This document shows, in pieces, positions 55,301 through 63,743 of a DNA stretch of 64,000 bases. The position numbers and the translations under genes were made by a program. Numbering within the stretch: the first letter of the stretch is position 1; each line of letters opens with the position of its first letter. The stretch is from Aurantiochytrium sp. KH105 (lineage: Eukaryota > Sar > Bigyra > Thraustochytrida > Thraustochytriidae). The DNA is taken from positions 62,001-126,000 of the forward strand of contig BGKB01000134.1 of NCBI GenBank assembly GCA_003116975.1, read 5' to 3'. The notes below the pieces were generated by a model, which made no database searches, was not told the origin of the DNA, and saw only the letters and a list, made by a program, of their open reading frames with translations.

Positions 55301-58248
55301 TGCGCAATAACGTGCTCGAAGCAGTCTGCCGCCGCATCGAGGTCCCGATGCGCTGCGAACAAGAGACCCAGGCTCATCAACCCGCCAACATCGCGCGAGA
55401 GCGGGACACCTTCCCGAGCAGCCTTGGCGACGCGCGAATCCGTCAGCGAGAGGGCCACCGTCTGATTGTTGCTTGCAGCCTTGGAAGATGCGCGGGCCCG
55501 ATCCTGCACCGCGCGCGAACCTGTGTGCAACGCGTCATCATTGACGACCAGGCCTGGGGCGCGCAAGGGCAAACCGACGAGAGCCTCGGACCACTGCGAG
55601 AGCCGTGTCGCCTCGAGCTCGTGCTCTTTGGCGAGCGCCGGCTTACCCTGAGCAGCGAGAAGGAGGGCTAAACTCCGGTGCACAATCGAATTCTTCGAAT
55701 CAATCGAGTTTGCTTCTTGCAAGAGCTTAAGAGAGCGCGAAGGGGCCCCGCGCCTCATTTCGACCGTGGCCAGATCCACGCGAGCCTCCATTGCGACGAG
55801 CTTGAGTTCTTCGGTGTCGCCAGAGGACGCTGACTGTGCGAGATCGATGGCGGAGTCAAGGCTGTCTTTGGCCTGCTCGAGATGGCCGAGGTGTGCCTGC
55901 GCGCGACCGATGAGCAGATGCGTCTCAGCATGCGCGGGGTGAATACGATGCGCAGCAGCCGCGATTTCCAAGGCGCGGTGCGCACGACCATGGTCCATAT
56001 GAAGTCTAGCGAGGGCGAGCATGCAGTCCATGCATGTGGGATCGGCGTAAAGGGCGCGCTGCCAAGCGACCAATGCAACCGTTTCGTCCTCAGCGTTGTG
56101 GGCCAGCATGATGAGAGGCGCTGTCTCCCGCGGCCAGAGCGTTGTCGCGGCTTGCAAAACTGCGCGCGCTTCTTCTTGTCTACTGGACGCAAGGACCAGG
56201 ACGCGCGCCGCCTCGACATGAGTCTCGACACTGCCAAGATTATTTTCATACTGGCCCTGAAAAGCGGTCCAATAATAATCAGCTGCTTGGGCCGCCTTGC
56301 CTTGGGCCACGAGAGATCGAGCCAGACCAAGATTGGCTTCCGTGTCGTCGTTGGCGAGTTCAAGTGCGGCCTGAAAATGGTTTGCAGCCTCGGCGTACTT
56401 GCCCGCACCCAAGGCCGTATGGCCTCGACCCAAGAGACCACGGAGCTGGATGACGTTGGCAATTCCGTCGGAAGAGAGATGCTGCGCGAGCTCTTCTGCA
56501 CGGACAAAAGCTGCTTCAGCACTATCAAATTTGTGCTGCGCTAGAATGACTTCGGCGTGCAAAAGGTAGGCGTCAGCTTGCTCAAAGGATGCCTTTTCGT
56601 TTTCCTTACTGAACTTGTCTGCTTCGAGGAGCTCGCGTTGCGCAATGGCTTCGGCCTCGCGGGCTCGACCTCGCTCGAGATACAATCTCGCGAGAAGGGG
56701 CTGCGCGTTGCGCGTCACGCTGGGATTCTCGAGCACCTTGATGGCGTCATCGAGACGATTTCCTTTGACAAGTGCCTGCGCGAGTTCCACTCTCGAGCGA
56801 TCGTGTGCGCGAGATCGAGGTGACATGGGCGAGTTAATTTGCGCGTCGGCGTCAACGTTGGGATTCACGTCGACGCCAGCATCGCCTTGGTGTTCCTCGG
56901 CACCTTCGATGAGCCAAACGGCCTGCTGGAGGTGGGAAATGGCGCGGCGCAAAAGGTTGTCGGATTCAAGCTTTGTCGCGGCCTGCGAAGCCGCGTGCGG
57001 GGTGGCGTGGATCTCCATGAACTCGTTGCGGAGAATGCGACTCCGCGCACGTAGCACACGCGCAAGCCCGAGATGCGCATCGGCTGAACTAGGCCACCTT
57101 TTCACGGCACGGGAGAGAATGCGGGCAGCCTGGTCCCATTCTTGCCTTTCGGCAAGAAGCGACCCAACCCGAATGAGGACGTGGGCATCACTGCAACCCG
57201 CCGCCACGGCACGCTGAAGATGATCGAGAACACGCTGCGACAGCGCGCCATCCGAGTCCGTCGAGACTGGCTCTACGCTGGAAAGCGCAAAGCTCTCTGA
57301 CTTGACGACGAAGCGACGAAGGAGCGAGGAAGTCTCGTCGATCGCTTCTTTTTCAGAGTCTTCCGATGTGGCATCGGCTCGCCTTCGGAGAGCAAGAAGG
57401 GCGTCGGCGCTCAGCCCGAGGCCTTTGTTCGCCTGCAGCGACAACGGTGCGTCTCGCAGTACACGCGCGAAGAGTTGAAAGGCCTCGCGCGCTAGGCCGC
57501 GTTCATAAGCGAGTCTTCCGGCGGCAGCGCCAAGAAATTCGCGTAGGTCCGTCTCTGCCCATGGTGGTGCACGCCAGAGGCTTTCCTCATATAGCTCTGT
57601 CAATGCGTTCTGTGCGCGAGCCTTGTCACCAAGGTGCATGAGCGCCTCGGCGCGTAGGCAAGCGGCTAGCTTGGCACCGGTGGATGTTTGGAGCTCGGGA
57701 ACCGAAGCTGCTAGAGATTCAATGTGTTGTGCTCCGCGGAGTGCTTCAGACCATGCGCCTTGGGCAGCGGCTCGCACGGCGCGTTGGAGCTCCTCGTTCG
57801 CTCTGTGGGCCAGTTCTACGTGTGCAGTCGCGGCCTCGAGGTCCTCCAAGGTCCCCAGGTCGTCCTGCGCGTTGGATATTGCCCGACCATCTCTGTGCAC
57901 AGCGCCTGTGTTTTCCTGCTCGACCATGCCCCCGGCCTCGCCCTCCGAGGCCGCCCATCGCGCGCGCTCGTCGTCGCCGCCGTTGTTGGGACAGTTGGAG
58001 TGCAGCCATGCCTTGGCGTCCAAGGCGCCGCTCGGGAATGGCGTCGCCGCGCGTGCGCCCGCGAGGAGGCACCCGCGGTGCACCGGCGCTGGCGTCGCCG
58101 CCTGCCGCGTCTCCTCCGCCGCCGCCGCCGCCGCCGCCGCCGCCAGCGCGACCGCGACCGCGAGCGTCGCCAGGGGCCGCCGCCGCGTCTTCTCCTGCGC
58201 GCGGGGCATGGGCCATCTCCCCCCGCCCCGGGCGCCAATTCGCGTCAT
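52342..58248 (-). CDS. Giant secretory-pathway TPR-repeat protein
   Basis: About 1,968 aa from the Met at 58248, or 1,955 aa from 58209 (MPRAQEKTRRRPLATLAVAV), which gives a cleaner signal peptide. The frame stays open to 58581 through a GATT/GATC repeat that encodes SINQSV-like residues and is probably leader. Seen: signal peptide or signal anchor (poly-Ala core), then tetratricopeptide-type helix pairs through almost the whole length, e.g. AHLGLARVLRARSR, ANKGLGLSADALLALR, ETHLLIGRAQAHLGHLEQAKDSLDSA and NNLGVIAYSRGATHDAANHFRRALELD at the end. No later membrane segment or catalytic domain was seen. Known: TPR arrays are protein-binding scaffolds. Inference: a luminal or surface scaffold, unusual because most long TPR proteins are cytosolic. 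Family not recognised. Confidence 0.82.
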   Translation of the reverse strand: MTRIGARGGGRWPMPRAQEKTRRRPLATLAVAVALAAAAAAAAAEETRQAATPAPVHRGCLLAGARAATPFPSGALDAKAWLHSNCPNNGGDDERARWAASEGEAGGMVEQENTGAVHRDGRAISNAQDDLGTLEDLEAATAHVELAHRANEELQRAVRAAAQGAWSEALRGAQHIESLAASVPELQTSTGAKLAACLRAEALMHLGDKARAQNALTELYEESLWRAPPWAETDLREFLGAAAGRLAYERGLAREAFQLFARVLRDAPLSLQANKGLGLSADALLALRRRADATSEDSEKEAIDETSSLLRRFVVKSESFALSSVEPVSTDSDGALSQRVLDHLQRAVAAGCSDAHVLIRVGSLLAERQEWDQAARILSRAVKRWPSSADAHLGLARVLRARSRILRNEFMEIHATPHAASQAATKLESDNLLRRAISHLQQAVWLIEGAEEHQGDAGVDVNPNVDADAQINSPMSPRSRAHDRSRVELAQALVKGNRLDDAIKVLENPSVTRNAQPLLARLYLERGRAREAEAIAQRELLEADKFSKENEKASFEQADAYLLHAEVILAQHKFDSAEAAFVRAEELAQHLSSDGIANVIQLRGLLGRGHTALGAGKYAEAANHFQAALELANDDTEANLGLARSLVAQGKAAQAADYYWTAFQGQYENNLGSVETHVEAARVLVLASSRQEEARAVLQAATTLWPRETAPLIMLAHNAEDETVALVAWQRALYADPTCMDCMLALARLHMDHGRAHRALEIAAAAHRIHPAHAETHLLIGRAQAHLGHLEQAKDSLDSAIDLAQSASSGDTEELKLVAMEARVDLATVEMRRGAPSRSLKLLQEANSIDSKNSIVHRSLALLLAAQGKPALAKEHELEATRLSQWSEALVGLPLRAPGLVVNDDALHTGSRAVQDRARASSKAASNNQTVALSLTDSRVAKAAREGVPLSRDVGGLMSLGLLFAAHRDLDAAADCFEHVIAHEASPLAPRAELELGVVLLSMGDRHMALHHLGRAMTLLNPNGPAHLSAMLWTAHAVGKAKRLEMLQDATRAHPEEPAAFHALGVELASRSEASIEQVRDAFLEAIASMQDNSTRAAADAHYRLARLYDEREPRDLELTATYLTRVLVFTSRAHHISNGASSAPKDEATATIPPSSSAQMFPWSWAFETVDAMHARTLLELGSVLRRLGRPQDASDLLVDAIDVGAGAPALRELSYVYAADGQSGPALWFARASSRGSLLADTHLLRTLRAAGQMEEAVRLANATDDLESWGLLDEALDAVRSAPSQRARVAKIVAARSRARAASTYASQLATFSEDLPRAIDAIMALPAAGERAYALVDALRHASPPARAALAATSLAKSYSENSSAVALAVHEATLEEAETREERRALSDATAERLGSVLGNEFTAALASADAEMEAFAAHLLIAERLSVGRDLDQAPLMSSVSTLVHAHLARHFFGRSRPMAAAMHAWWALSALPKEDRLVKEMHILSAWACHDASALVTDAVARHARAVSLAHFTSAGQTSGRAFLLLEAGQPREAVRVLQDASSSSPCELAMRGLALLRLEDNVSGTQEESFAVLAQAAAALHASLGKDASSSARNNPETLYCAPDGFLEYAERLQLQKQGEPAAALLDLVVSKMYLNNKHLGRSLYALGSLKFHLGHFDEAVRYLEHPLLARHIGAANNLGAVFIKQGEYERAVEILDRVLVLCDERAKDTNVCKESARVNLAFANEELGRIDTALLHARTALKALEERRGSHEDHLTRDDGPEGLQELSTDSENEDEVAGDLRPVLACQLARLYRRTSRVGLAVRILRDFPMNFEAVRLMGDIVVESGQHEEAVRVYRKALFLHLNNSVLSVVDALPTKRVLAAKVRDARVLMDLANAYFRTSQFSEAVLLYEVVSTSFPAHASGAENNLGVIAYSRGATHDAANHFRRALELDQKNEAAALALAHLRQHQEADAPTLQH

Positions 58249-58406
58249 GGCGCCACGGCGCGACCGCCGCTGCGGACGAAGGCCCCGCGCGGCCCCGCGC
58301 AGCCTCGCGCCCCGCGGCCGCCGCTGCTGCGCGCGCGCCGAGCCAGCCGAGCCGAGCCGAGGCGCGGGATCGACCTCGCGGCCTCCTCGCCTTGCTTGCT
58401 CGCCTG

Positions 58407-58565
58407 CTTGATTGACTGATTGATTGATTGCCGATTGACCGATCGATCGATCGATCGATCGATCGAGTGCGCTCGTGGAGTTGACTTGGTTGCCTGATGT
58501 GAGTGACTGACGGATTGACTGACTGACTGATTGATTGATTGATTGACTGACTGGTTGATTGACTT
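58407..58565 (-). repeat. GATT/GACT/GATC tetranucleotide repeats in TPR gene 5' flank
   Basis: Blocks of GATT at 58408-58430, GATC at 58440-58466, and GACT/GATT at 58505-58563. Similar in make-up to the tract before the protease gene. Confidence 0.9.
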
Positions 58566-59770
58566 GCGGCCGGTCAATCAAGTCAATCGGCCAAGGGCGA
58601 GCAGCAGCAACAAGAGCCTCCCGTCGGTACAGAGAGTCGAGTGACTCGCCCCTTGCGTGTCCTGGCTTCGCCCCGCGAGACCTTCATTTGCGAGGCGCCG
58701 CGTCTCCTTTCTTCTGTCTGGACGCAGCCTTGCCGGCCAGCCAGCCAGCCAGCCAGACAGCTCGATGAAAAGCTTGACTCGGCCGAAGATGCTGCCAATC
58801 AAATCCATTTTTTCCCTTTTGGTGCTAGTAGCGCACAGGCACAGACGAGGCGCCGCGCCGCGCCGCGCCGCCCGCGCCGAAGCTTCTCCACTCGAGACGT
58901 GGGGAGACCGCTCGGCTACGGCACGGACGGACGGATGGATAGCGCTGTTGGAGAGCGGGCGACCGCGAGCTGCGGCTGCCGGCAACATCGCGCTTGCAGG
59001 TCCGCCGTCCACGAAGCAGTATAATGTAGAAGCAACATTGGTGTGTGTGGGGGGGGGAAGGCGGCAGAGGCGGGTCTTTCGCCAAGTCAGACTCTCGAAG
59101 CTGCGACAGTGGATCTCATCCCGCCTCTTCAAGCCGCGGCAAGCCTGCATCCAAGCATGCATGCGCGCAGGCCAGCGCGCCCGTCCTGACGAAGCGCCGG
59201 CACCGCGGGCGCAGCCCAGGCCCTACGCAGACCTCACGGGGAAATGCACCAGCGCCGCGCTCGCGCCTCCCAGCGCTCCAGACGGCCTTGATTGACCTGA
59301 TTGACCCGCCTGACTCACACCTGAGCCAGAGAAGGGCAGGAGAGCCGCTATGGCCCAGTCCCAGACAGCGCCGTCAGCAGCAGGCGTCGATCGCCGCGCC
59401 TGGGCGCGCCTGGGCGCGCTGGGGAGCAGGCCAGGGCCCCGCGGCCGAACGCGCACGGTCAGTGTCAGGCATGTGTACCTGCAGCTGATCATTGACCGAC
59501 GGACACGAGGCCAGCGCAGCGGCGGTTGGGCTAACGAAGCCAATCGGGCCCTCCGGGCAGTACTAGTATTAAGCCTAGGTAGTCCGCCGAACCGTCGCCG
59601 AGGCACAGGCAAACAGGCAGACAAGCAGAGGCAGGCAGGCAGGCAGGCCTTTTTCATCATGGCGATGAGGCTTCACGATTGATTATGGTGGTGACTAGGT
59701 CGACGTGGGCAATGTTTGAGTCCTCGTGCGGCATTGTTGGGAGGCATGTGACAACGTTATCTTGTTGCCT

Positions 59771-59945
59771 TGCATGAGCATTTTTTCAAGGTTGGTAGTG
59801 TAAAGAGAGCCTCGTGCATCACTTGGAGTGGCAAATTGAACTTTTGCTCGCTCACAATGCATGAGCATTTTTTTCAAGGTTGGTAGTGTAAAGAGAGCCT
59901 CGTGCATCACTCGGAGTGGCAAATTGAAGTTTTGCTCGCTCACAA
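59771..59945 (+). repeat. 88-base tandem duplication
   Basis: Copy 1 at 59771-59857 and copy 2 at 59858-59945. They start TGCATGAGCATTTTTT and end GCTCGCTCACAA, and differ by one extra T and two substitutions. Confidence 0.93.
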
Positions 59946-60399
59946 GGCCGGCGACGTTCAACACATGACCAGGCTTAGGTGACCCAGAATACAAATCATA
60001 ATCAATTTATGAACACACAAAATTCGTTTCAGATTAGACGTTGCTTCAACAGCATCGCAATGCGCTGACTGTGAATAACTTTTTTTTTGCTTCGTATAAA
60101 AGCACGGGGCATGACACCACATCCTTTGGTCTTTCTATTTGCAAACAGCCAGGCAAAATTCCTATCGAGAGAAAAAAATGCTTGCAAGCGGTGCACGTAC
60201 GTCGTCTTTTTTGGGTGAAAAGTACGTGTCAGTCGGGTGTAGCTGTGGCTTGGCGTACCAGTTATACATGTGTTGCCAGACGAGGGCAAGTTTTCCAGTG
60301 AATGGGTGAAGAAGTAGCGACTTGCAGTGGCGCGTCTTGAAGAGAATTCCTTTCCCCAGAGCGCCAGGGAGAAGCGATTAGGCAGCAGCATCTTCCAAC

Positions 60400-61281
60400 C
60401 TACATGAGATCGTCGTCAAGTTGACGACGAAGAGAACGAAGATAATGATTGCCAGACTTGAAGCGAGGAGGTGTAAACTCCTCTGGTGAAAGCTCGAGCG
60501 AGGTAAGAATTCGCTCCCAAGTCTCGGGGGAATCAAGAGACTCGTACTCGACATGAACGACACGATCACTTACGAGCGTCGAGTTGATGGCACGCTCGAT
60601 GAGCTGAAGTGCGAGATAGCTCTCTGCGACGGCCAGCTCCTTGTGGAAGCAATGATGACGGAGCACAGATCGCAGAGCAAAGTCTGGGTCGCGCGTGAGC
60701 ACAACTGCCTTCGAGTTAGGTGTTCTGCGCAAGGCCTCCTCAATGTCAACAAAGAACCGCACGAACGGAGGGTCCTTCGAGGTGTCGCACATGTCCACAT
60801 TGGGGACCACACGGATCTCCTTGTTGCAGAAATCGCCCCAAGGCAATGAAAGGTGCTGAATATTGACATAGCCGCCATCGCTTGGGTCAATGTGCGTCAC
60901 ACAAGCAGGTATCTCGCCGTCCCATAGAGACTCGGGCTCGAACACATGAGATAGCGTGCGAGTCATGAATCGCGTCCCGGTGGACTCGGGTCCGAATACA
61001 AAAATGGTTTTCATGGGCGTGCCATACCGCTCGGTGCCTTGCTTCTCTCGGCGATACAAGAAGAGCTTTGACCGTGCGAGCGCCTCCATTCGTGCCAGAC
61101 CGTCGCGTACTTTGTGGTCATTAAAGAGAGCAGCCGAGACCACGAGCACTGCGAATACTGCCGCGAGGTATCGCAGCCTTCTTCGCCAGGGCGAGCTCGG
61201 TGCGTGGAGCGCGTCCATTTCCGGGGAAGCTTTCACCTCCATCGGCAGCATAGTGCTGACCTCGCTGCGCTGCTCTTTCAT
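60400..61281 (-). CDS. Sulfotransferase-like type II membrane protein, copy 1
   Basis: About 293 aa from the Met at 61281; other Mets at 61251 and 61242. The open frame to 61386 is a GEALRGVALRG-type repeat from a simple sequence and is doubtful coding. Seen: a short cytosolic tail, signal-anchor helix about 37-54 after RRR, and P-loop-like FVFGPESTGTRFM (about 95-106), corresponding to the 5'-phosphosulfate loop. Then come CVTH, GGYVNIQHLSLPWG, VPNVDMCD and VVLTRDPDFALRS (about 193-205), the 3'-phosphate region. Known: Golgi sulfotransferases are type II proteins using PAPS in this loop/strand arrangement. Inference: a Golgi sulfotransferase-like enzyme of extracellular polysaccharides or glycans. 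Substrate unknown, and another P-loop transferase is possible. Confidence 0.72.
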   Translation of the reverse strand: MKEQRSEVSTMLPMEVKASPEMDALHAPSSPWRRRLRYLAAVFAVLVVSAALFNDHKVRDGLARMEALARSKLFLYRREKQGTERYGTPMKTIFVFGPESTGTRFMTRTLSHVFEPESLWDGEIPACVTHIDPSDGGYVNIQHLSLPWGDFCNKEIRVVPNVDMCDTSKDPPFVRFFVDIEEALRRTPNSKAVVLTRDPDFALRSVLRHHCFHKELAVAESYLALQLIERAINSTLVSDRVVHVEYESLDSPETWERILTSLELSPEEFTPPRFKSGNHYLRSLRRQLDDDLM

Positions 61282-62519
61282 GTCCACGTCCTCGTCCTTG
61301 TCAACGGGATTGTAGCTGCCACGCCACGCCACGCCACGCAACGCAACGCCACGCAACGCCTCGCCACGCAACGCCTCGCCACGCAACGCCTCGCAAGAGG
61401 GTCACCAAGCTTGCCGCTTTCCGTGTGGCGTTGGGGTCGACTTTTGCCGCTCTTAAGCTGTTCTTCTCCCCTGTGTACTATACGCAGTTCGACCCCCCGC
61501 GCGCTCCACGAGCCGCCGTCGAAGCCGCCGTCGAGCCGCCACGCCGCGCGCGGTTTTCGTCTCGATCCCGTTCTGCTCCGACGCGTGCCAGTCCTCGCGT
61601 CCTCTCACTGGTCCGCTGTTCGGCTTCGTTTGTGTCTCCAGGCAAACAAAGAAGCAGCCATGGCAGGTACAGCCGAGCGTTCGTTCACAAGCTTTCTTCT
61701 TTCTCTCACCCGTCCATCCTCACACTGGGTAATAACCATGGTAACTGTAACAAGTAAATTAACAATGCAAGTCGCAGTCGCCAAGACAGTAGACAATCCC
61801 CGCGTCTCACCGCCGCAGCCGCGAGCGTGGCGGTTCTTCCTCCCCTTCTTCCTATTTTCCCCCCTTCCGCGCACACCTTGCGCAGACTGCTCCGACCTCG
61901 CTCGCGGCTCGTGCTCCCTTCCTCTCCGACCCGACCCGGCCCGCCCCTCGCACGCGCCTGCGCTGCTGCGTGCTCTGCTGCGCTGCTGCGTGCTCTGCTG
62001 CTGCTGCGCTGCTGCGTGCTCTGCTGCGCTGCCCGCGGCGCGCGACAGGGGTGGTCCCGATGGTGGCCCGGTCGTACTCGCGGCGGCGCGGTGTGCCCTG
62101 AATCACCCTACCTATCCCACCCTTGACAGCTGATTAAGAGGGTGCAGCTGCGCGCGTGAGCGTTCGGCAGCGGTCTGTGCTGCGAAGCAGGGCTGGTGAG
62201 ATAAGATGCCAGCTTTGGGACGCTGCAGCTGTGCAGCAGCAGCAGCTGCTGCTGCTGCTGCTGAATTTTTGGGCAAAAGGTGGCGACACGAGCTATGCGA
62301 GGAGTTGCGAGCGACTCTCCTCGCATGTTCGTCGTCCTCGTGGCTCTATCAATGAGCAGAGAACAAAACAAAAGCTTGCATGGGGGGTAAGGCAAGGAAT
62401 GTCTAAATTCAAGATTTAAAAAGTTTGTGAAAAAGAAGTGGTGATACGTAAGGATACAAGCATGCGCGCCTTTCCAGTGGCGCCATTTTGGGGAAATGGG
62501 AGCCCACCACGAAAGAGAA
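61282..62519. other. Intergenic between sulfotransferase-like copies 1 and 2
   Basis: 1,238 bases between minus-strand genes. Holds a CCACG/CAACG repeat at about 61318-61390, GCTGCGCTGCT units at about 61971-62035 and a CAG/CTG run at about 62230-62262. A 339-codon plus-strand ORF (61114-62133) crosses these repeats and has no domain. Confidence 0.45.
61318..61390 (+). repeat. CCACG/CAACG/CCTCG pentamer-based repeat
   Basis: About 70 bases at the 5' edge of sulfotransferase-like copy 1. Translated on the minus strand it gives RGEALRGEALRGVALRG. Confidence 0.88.
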
Positions 62520-63527
62520 TTACGCTTCTTGGGAGGATGCCAACTGGGCCAATGGAGAGCGTCGGCTTTGTCTGAACACCGGCAACGTGTACCCCCGTGG
62601 AGGTTGTATACCGACAAAATCAAAGACTTGTCGCCACGTCGTTTCTGGCTCGATTCCAAGCGCTTCGTAATCGACACGTAGCAAGCGTTGGGCGATCTCT
62701 CTCGTGTCAAATGCGTCCTTAATGAGCTTGAGCGCGAGCGAGTATTCCATCTTTGCAAAAGTTGCGTTGCGACAGTGGATGTCCGCAATAGATCGCATCG
62801 ACGCTGCCATGTCTCTTCGGAGCACTATTGCCTTTGCGCGGGGAAACCGGCGCAGCGTCTCGGTCACGTCGATGAAAAAACGCTTTGGAAGGGGGATCTC
62901 CCGATTGCACATGTCAACGCTGGGAAGAACTCGAACATTTCCATCGCACAGCCCTCCCCACGGCAGCGACAAGTGTTGAATATTCACATAGCCAAAGCTT
63001 GCCTTGTGCGTCACACAGCCAGGTAGTTCTCCGTTCCAGCTGGACCCTGGATCGATAAGTCTCGAAAGGCTTCTCGCCATGAATCTCGTGCCCGTTGCCT
63101 CCGGGCCAATGACAAATATCGTTTCCACGGGAATGCCATTGCGCTTTGTCTCGCTCGGATACAATTGAAATATAATCGGTAACTCAGCTGTGTCACGAGC
63201 TTCGCGATATCCACGTTTTGACGTCTTTGCACTGCCTCGAAAGTGAGTGAATTCTACTTGTCTCGATTTCGTGGCAGCAACAATGGGCGAGGGGCTTGAT
63301 TTGAGTGCAGGCGCTCCGCTGGCCGTTCGAGGTGTCGCTGTCACGCTCGCTGTCGCTGTCACTGTCGAGCTCGCTGTTTGCGCAGCGCTTGCATCTTCTA
63401 CTGGGGTGATCACGCTCATCGCGGCCAGCGTCACGATACCTAGACCAAGCAGTACGGCCAGTGCAAGCAAGCCCGCGCCCCCTGGTCGCCTCAGCTGCTG
63501 GCGGCGAAAACGTTGCCCATGCGCCAT
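62520..63527 (-). CDS. Sulfotransferase-like type II membrane protein, copy 2
   Basis: 335 aa. Seen: signal anchor about 17-40 after RRQQLRRP, a Thr/Ala/Ser-rich stem about 45-75, and a luminal domain with P-loop-like FVIGPEATGTRFMA (138-151), CVTH, YVNIQHLSLPWG (180-191), LPSVDMCN and AIVLRRD (233-239). A C-terminal DYEALG-x-x-PE segment mirrors copy 1 (EYESLDSPE). It is clearly a paralogue of the gene at 60400-61281, with the same motif order and spacing but a longer stem. Inference: the same PAPS-dependent sulfotransferase-like activity with possibly different acceptor. The Asp after VLTR (copy 1) or VLRR (copy 2) is kept. Start is the first Met, which directly precedes the basic stretch. 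Confidence 0.75.
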   Translation of the reverse strand: MAHGQRFRRQQLRRPGGAGLLALAVLLGLGIVTLAAMSVITPVEDASAAQTASSTVTATASVTATPRTASGAPALKSSPSPIVAATKSRQVEFTHFRGSAKTSKRGYREARDTAELPIIFQLYPSETKRNGIPVETIFVIGPEATGTRFMARSLSRLIDPGSSWNGELPGCVTHKASFGYVNIQHLSLPWGGLCDGNVRVLPSVDMCNREIPLPKRFFIDVTETLRRFPRAKAIVLRRDMAASMRSIADIHCRNATFAKMEYSLALKLIKDAFDTREIAQRLLRVDYEALGIEPETTWRQVFDFVGIQPPRGYTLPVFRQSRRSPLAQLASSQEA

Positions 63528-63743
63528 CTTCGATCAAGACGTCCCCTCGCTCGGCCTCTCGCAGCGCGTCAAGTCAGACCACGCCACGTTGCGCCGCGCC
63601 GCGCGGTCCGACGCACGACGCACGACGTACGGCGCGACACGGATGGAGCTCGCACTAGGCTTTCTCGCGTGGCCGTTGCTATTGCTGTGGTCCGAGTCAC
63701 TGTGCCAGTGGTGGTTGTTGTTGTTGTTGTGTTGTTGATCAAA

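Larger units (their letters stand above)
58249..60399. other. Large intergenic region, 2.15 kb
   Basis: Between the TPR gene start and a sulfotransferase-like stop, both minus strand. Holds GATT/GATC repeats (58407-58565), CCAG runs near 58738-58760, a GGCA run near 59634-59648 and an 88-base tandem duplication (59771-59945). Several 80-212-codon ORFs exist but are Arg/Pro/Ala low complexity without domains. A TATAAAAG at about 60096 has no convincing ORF downstream. Confidence 0.5.

Noticed and set aside
60041-60301. TATAAAAG followed by an 86-codon plus-strand ORF
   Set aside because: The ORF starts upstream of the TATA-like box, has no domain and a biased composition.
61114-62133. 339-codon plus-strand ORF
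   Set aside because: Antisense to a sulfotransferase-like N-terminus and then repeat-driven (LATQRLATQRL, CCCAA runs).
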